Below, in pieces: positions 59,263-64,000 of a stretch of DNA of 64,000 nucleotides. The stretch's first letter is position 1; the number at the start of each line of letters is the position of its first letter. The notes under the pieces are model-generated. The model was not told where the DNA came from. It did no database searches and worked only from the letters and a program-made list of their open reading frames with translations. The stretch comes from Daucus carota subsp. sativus (Eukaryota > Streptophyta > Magnoliopsida > Apiales > Apiaceae): contig NC_030383.2 of the NCBI RefSeq assembly GCF_001625215.2, positions 1,810,779 to 1,874,778 on the forward strand, read 5' to 3'. The position numbers and the translations under genes were made by a program.

Positions 59263-61027
59263 ATGGATATTGCTTATGTTTTCTACGCGTACCTTCCATG
59301 CATTATAGCTCTGTATGTGATCACGCAACATCTCCTTCACAAGTTCCTGAATTTCCCACCAAGTCCTTTTCCTGTTATACCTATAATCGGTCACCTTTAC
59401 CTGTTAAAGAAGCCTATTCAGAAGACCTTATCGAATCTTTCCAATTTGTATGGTCCAGTGTTTTTCCTCCGGCTAGGCTCTCGTCCTGTCCTTGTTGTTT
59501 CATCTGTATCAGCTGCTGAAGAATGTTTTACCAAGAACGACATCAACTTTGCCAACCGGCCTCAGCTGCTCTATGCAAAATACCTCGGCTACAACTACAA
59601 TAGTATTGTTTGGGGGCCTTATGGTGATCACTGGAGAAACCTGAGACGTATTTCCTCTATTGAGATTCTTTCAACTTACCGCTTACAGAAATTATCTCAG
59701 ATTCGGTCTGATGAGGTACAGACACTGATACAAAGATTGGTACTATCTTGCGGTGAGGATAAGTATCAAACTTTGCACGTGAAACCTGTGCTCAGTACAC
59801 TTATGTTCAATGTCATGACTAGGATGATTGCTGGGAAGAAATTTTTCGGGGAGGATACATTGAAGTCGGAAGAGGCCAAGAGATTTAAGGAGATAATAGC
59901 GGAGTCATCTGTCTTGGTTGGAGCATCAAATGTTGGAGAATTTATGCCAATTATTCGATGGCTTTTGTTCAATAAAATGGAAAAGAAGCTGAAGATATTG
60001 CATAAGAAAAGAGATGGGCTTGTGCAAAAGTGGATTGAAGAATTTCGTGACAAAATCTCAGATGGTACTGGAGAATCAGAGGAGAAATCTATGATTGAGA
60101 TTCTGTTGTCTTTGCAACATAAAGAACCCGAATATTATACGGATGAAACTATCAAAAGTCTCATGCTGGTAAGAACTTTTGTCATGTGTGTATAAATAAA
60201 TGAAACTGCGGTTTGAACTTAACAACATGACTGAGAAAATTTGAATTGAATAAATATAAAGAACTAAATATAAATTCATAGTATGTCCAATCTTGTAATG
60301 ATTTGTCTCCTACAGATGAATCCATTTGTATTATTGAAATTGATTCCATGCTTTTAGCTACTCGTTTAATCACCTGATATTATATGGACTATCTTGCTTT
60401 GTGTAGGCTCTGTTACAGGCAGGGGTCAGTACATCAGTTGATACGATGGAGTGGGCGATGGCATTCCTTCTTAACAGTCCGAATGTGCTCAAGAAGGCAC
60501 AAAGTGAAATTGACAATTGTGTCCCACGACATCGTCTAATTGATGAGACAGACTTGGCTGAGCTTCCATATTTGAAATGCATCATTCGTGAGACAATGAG
60601 GATGAGTCCAGTAGCTCCATTCCTTGTACCCCACGAGTCGTCGATGGATTCCACTGTATGTGGTTTTTTTGTCCCCCGTAAAACAATGTTATTGGTGAAT
60701 GTCAAATCAATACAAAATGACCCTGGTTACTGGGAAGACCCTGATATATTTATGCCAGAGAGATTTGAAGGTCTTGATGTGGCCAATGTGGGGTGTAAGT
60801 GGATGCCATTTGGATCAGGCAGGAGAGGGTGTCCAGGAGAGGGATTGGCGATGCGTATAGTTGGATTGACACTAGGAGCATTGATTCAGTGCTTTGACTG
60901 GGATCGCATGGGCGAGGAAATGGTGGACATGACCACAGGAAGTGGACTAACCGCACCCATGGCTCAACCATTGATGGCTAAGTACAGGCCTCGTCCGACA
61001 ATGATCAACCTTCTGAGCCAAATTTAA
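59263..61027 (+). CDS. Cytochrome P450, CYP81 family-like, with atypical I-helix (second pair)
   Basis: Exons 59263-60168 and 60407-61027 give 508 residues; the second exon is 621 nt, identical in length to the first P450's. Anchor MDIAYVFYAYLPCIIALYVI, hinge FPPSPFPVIPIIGHLYLLKK, C-helix YGDHWRNLRRISS, ExxR as ETMR (364-367), PERF (419-422) and heme motif PFGSGRRGCPG (Cys 444) are all present. The oxygen-activation motif is AGVSTS (307-312) where relatives have AGTDTT: the acidic residue is Ser310, while Thr311 is kept. With all else intact and no stops, this looks like functional divergence rather than decay; altered chemistry or a changed proton path is possible. The substrate is unknown. 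The intron is only 238 bp. Confidence 0.93.
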
Positions 61028-61589
61028 AGAGTATATTATGCAGATAGTTTGATAACTTTGTTAGTTTCATACATTTTAATTCGAATTTGCCAAATATTAG
61101 TCTTGATAAATTTCTTATAAAGGGGTTGCAGACTGTGCACTGCATGTTTTTGTTACTCTGAAAGCAAAATTTTCGAATCATTATATGTTTTTGTGGTAAA
61201 AGTTAAGAATTTAGAATTATCTAAAAATTTATGCTTTAATCAGATATTAAAAAATTTATGTCAACCATTAGTCCATTTTAGTGTATTAATAGTAGAAGGA
61301 TTTCTTACCACACCACCTGGATATACGACTGGTTCTGCTTGAATTGCTCCAAAATTGAGGTGCCGTATAATCATAGATTCCTGCTAAAAATAATTACAGG
61401 TTCTTCTTAACAATCTACCGCGAATCTCTAAATTTAAAGGCTTAAATCATCTATATATACCGTCTTTCTCATCAAACGATGGCATTGTGTTCCATTTATA
61501 ATTTTGCATTTACAAGTTTATTTTACATTGTTCCCTATAGATTGTTCCCTGGCCTGAATTTTTTCATTTCCTTCTGTTTTATTTGGGCC
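61028..61589. other. 3' flank of the second P450 and promoter of the second cyclase-like gene
   Basis: TATATATA at 61452-61459, within AAATCATCTATATATACC, is the counterpart of the TATA box before the first cyclase-like gene. The P450 3' flank here does not resemble 55215-55425. Confidence 0.6.
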
Positions 61590-62834
61590 ATGGGTTCCAA
61601 AGCGTTGTTTTTCTTCGCCTTTCTAGCTTTCTTTGTTGCTGCTACCTTCGTAGAATGTCAGGATCTGAATATAATTGACATCACACACGAGTACGTTCCC
61701 ACGATGCCATCGTATGGCTCCAAAAAAGGTCTTGGAGAGATTCTGACATTAGTTTGTGACCAGAGGAAAGGATTTAAAACTACAAACTCCCTGTTGACAA
61801 TTCAAGTCCATTCGGGCACTCATACTGATGCTCCTTCACATGCTTTCATAGAGTATTTTAATCAGCAGACTGATGCTACTACTCTTGACCTTCAGACACT
61901 TAATGGTGAATTCCTCTTCTTATTTTTAATTTATATTTGGTAGCAATGGCAGATGTATAATCTGGTTTCATTGCCGTCTATTAAAGATATGTTTGCATAT
62001 GATCTCTGCAGGACCTGCCATCGTGGTTGACGTTCCCAGAGACCAGAACATAACTGGTATGCTCATGACACTTCTATTACTTGAATGCCATACCCTTTAC
62101 AAAGCATGACTGTTTGATTTTGCATTTCTCAGCTGATGTTATGAAGCTTTTGAATATTCCCCGGGGAGTAAAGCGTGTGCTTTTCAGGACCTTAAACACC
62201 GACAAGTAAGTTCTCAGAACAACGATACACTGTTATCCTTATGACCATCTGATGATTATTACTCTATTTGTTCATCAAATGGTCTGAACACAACCGCGTT
62301 CCCTTTCCTCCTTTCAGGAAACTCATGAGTTTTACAGAGTTTGACTCGAGCTACGTGGGATTCACACAGGATGGAGCACAATATCTTGTAGATAATACTG
62401 ATATTAAACTTGTTGGTAAGATGTTAATTTCTCCCAGTTGTCTACATTTTCATACATTTTTATTCAAAATTATTAACTTGTTTTCTGTTTTATAGGAATT
62501 GATTACCTGTCAATTGCTTCAGCTTTCGATGTTCTTTCTCCACATCTAGTATTGATGAAAAATAAGGTAAGTAATTGAACTTCTATAACATAATCGACAC
62601 TCATTCAGAATTTTTAGTACTTTTTCCATCAGCAAGGTAGTCAGAATCGATACGAGTGGCTTGGATAATGTTTTGAAATCTATTCTAACACTGAGCTATA
62701 TGCTTTAGGATATTATTCCTTTGGAAGGCTTAAAGCTTGATGGAGTCGAGGTGAATGTTCCATACACCATTCACTGCCTACCTCTAAAGTTGCACGCTGA
62801 TGCGTCTCCAGTGAGGTGCATTCTCATCAAGTGA
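61590..62834 (+). CDS. Cyclase-like / kynurenine formamidase-family protein (second pair)
   Basis: Six exons: 61590-61905, 62012-62056, 62133-62205, 62318-62415, 62496-62566, 62709-62834; 729 nt, 242 residues. Exons 2-6 have exactly the same lengths as in the gene at 56125-57377, and exon 1 is longer by one codon. Signal peptide [20 protein letters not shown], then [12 protein letters not shown]; motif [11 protein letters not shown] at 74-84; conserved [15 protein letters not shown] and the ending PVRCILIK. Differences from its twin are mostly conservative (for example SFTEFDSS for NITLFDSS, and [10 protein letters not shown] for [10 protein letters not shown]), so both are probably active. 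I chose MGSKALF because it mirrors the first gene and starts the signal peptide; an upstream in-frame ATG at 61479 lies in the 5' leader. Confidence 0.92.
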
Positions 62835-63597
62835 AGCCCTCCGGCTAAAGTAGCTTAATGTAAGTAAGTAAGTCCTCTCTCTTCCTCTTCCTCTACATGA
62901 CGAAGAAAAAAATCTGTTACATAAAAATTAAGGGCAATCTGCATATACCAGACTTCCGTCAGACTCTGTTGACTCGGAAGCCCTGCAACATTTCTGACAT
63001 GATCTTGCTAATACAAGCTTTTGTGCTGCAGGAAGCGAGTTGTACGTACTTGCTTCTTCATTTAACCGATCCTGCCCGCGACAAACTTCCTGCAGCAGGA
63101 CCAAATTTTTCTTTTGCTTATGCGGTTTACACGCCTTGTAATATCTGACAATATTGCCATTTAGTAATAAAAATGGCTACTCTCTTCGTGTTTCTTTTAT
63201 ATCCTCGCCTCAACTACTCTCTTCGTGTTTCTTTTATATCCTCGCCTCAACTTGGCGGCGATTCATTGTAATACGATTATTAGTTGATTACAAATTATTT
63301 CCCTTCGCAAAATATTTACATTACTGCATTGACGATACGCAGCTCTGTTCTAAAAGTCGGTGATTAATCACGATTAATCCTTGTTTCGTAGCTTGCTGAA
63401 TTGATTAAATATCCTATTATTCCCCAATCAATCTAATTAATCCCGGATTAATCCTTGTTCCGTGACGTCACCGATTAAGTCCGATTCTCGCTTTTTACAA
63501 CACTGATGCACAGAAAAAAAGAACAGAATACAGCTGTGCTTTTTCTGGGAGAAAACATGAAAATGGGGCGGCAGTGGGAGAAGCTGACAGAACCACT
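62835..63597. other. 3' flank of the second cyclase-like gene
   Basis: Holds a 37-bp tandem duplication (63177-63213, 63214-63250). Around 63350-63490 the words ATTAATCCTTGTTYCGT and CCGATTAA occur twice, partly inverted, perhaps a small decayed mobile element. No gene. Confidence 0.5.
63177..63250. repeat. 37-bp tandem duplication
   Basis: Two perfect adjacent copies starting CTACTCTCTTCGTGTTTC and ending CTCGCCTCAA. Confidence 0.92.
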
Positions 63598-63702
63598 TCA
63601 CCGACTTATCTGTCTAGCTTTCTGAATTTCAACAAAGGCATCATCGCTTTCATCGTACACTAGCATCCAACAAGCAATCAGCATTTTATACGCGTAATAA
63701 AC
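63598..63702 (-). CDS. Possible terminal exon of an unidentified minus-strand gene (partial)
   Basis: Minus-strand 63702-63598 follows an AG acceptor (ATAATCAG) and reads VYYAYKMLIACWMLVYDESD followed by DAFVEIQKARQISR and TGA, 35 codons including the stop. Composition and codon use look coding and differ from the flanks. The frame is also open upstream of the acceptor to about 63798. I do not recognise the protein, and no upstream exon was identified in 63703-64000, so the rest would lie right of the window. Confidence 0.3.
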   Translation of the reverse strand, partial: VYYAYKMLIACWMLVYDESDDAFVEIQKARQISR

Positions 63703-64000
63703 CTGATTATGGCATAAACCAGTACTTCTGATCGCGACTAATCCTCTGGTTTTGATTATTTCCCTTTCAATATTTTTTCGGGCAGTTTCATCGGGTTATT
63801 TCAATGAACGATTCTGCTTAGAAAGATTACTTAACCACATTTTACAGAACTGAGTTTCTTCATTGTCATTACAGTATTTATGCTACAAATTCTGAAGTTT
63901 CTTGATCATCCAAGCATTTAAAATCATTTATTTACAACAACTTATTTTTTTATATAAATCATACAAGTAATTCCAGCTTTCAGTCATGATAATATCTCGT
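63703..64000. other. Right-edge sequence, nothing firm
   Basis: AT-rich. It could be intron of the gene whose last exon is suspected at 63598-63702. No exon could be supported. Confidence 0.4.

Noticed and set aside
1-64000. tRNA and rRNA genes
   Set aside because: No cloverleaf-forming tRNA or rRNA segment was recognised by eye; only the retroelement's tRNA-complementary primer site was found.

Overview
The window is plant nuclear DNA. It has spliced genes with GT-AG introns, a CC-NB-LRR immune receptor, a MIKC*-type MADS-box gene, plant P450s of the CYP81 type, and many plant transposon families (Sirevirus-like copia, Tekay-like gypsy LTR, hAT, PIF/Harbinger, Stowaway). The overall look is that of an asterid eudicot, possibly Apiaceae. 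That placement is an impression; nothing in the sequence proves it.

Layout. 1-11512: a structurally intact, minus-strand, Sirevirus-like Ty1/copia retrotransposon running off the left edge. It has a 980-bp 5' LTR, a tRNA-iMet primer binding site, gag, pol and a third ORF of at least 1402 codons that stays open to base 2. 11513-14560: an older, decayed copia element. 14651-18725: a 4075-bp Tekay/Del-like solo LTR with a TTTTT target duplication. 19261-20087: a non-autonomous hAT element. 21199-24306: a single-exon NLR gene (minus) with a Stowaway hairpin just upstream. 25282-28360: MITEs and two PIF/Harbinger-like elements. 28562-28996: a WPP-domain (MAF1-like) gene. 29-35 kb: AT-rich intergenic DNA with MITEs. 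35282-37252: a frameshifted CYP81-like pseudogene. 38273-38578: a small CLE-type peptide precursor (minus). 42352-45374: an 11-exon MIKC* MADS-box gene (minus), reconstructed exon by exon. 45.4-52.8 kb: repeats, including an 800-bp tandem duplication, four MITEs or TIR elements, a LINE-like remnant and a GCTCG-rich hAT element abutting a P450 promoter.

52.8-62.9 kb is the most gene-dense part: a P450 / cyclase-like pair (52863-55204 and 56125-57377) followed by a second P450 / cyclase-like pair (59263-61027 and 61590-62834), all on the plus strand. Both P450s share one intron position and a 621-nt second exon. Both cyclase-like genes share six exons, five of them of identical length. A relic of a P450 3' flank lies just upstream of the second P450, so the array was once larger or arose by unequal exchange. 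The second P450 lacks the usual acidic residue of the I-helix oxygen-activation motif. The repeated pairing suggests a small co-inherited metabolic module, but no product can be named from sequence.

The strongest unexplained signal is a short DNA word (TCATCAGTTGAA and its complement, core CAGTTG/CAACTG). It occurs more than 30 times in the copia element: clustered in the LTR U3, in the noncoding spacer, and inside gag, pol and ORF3 in different reading frames.
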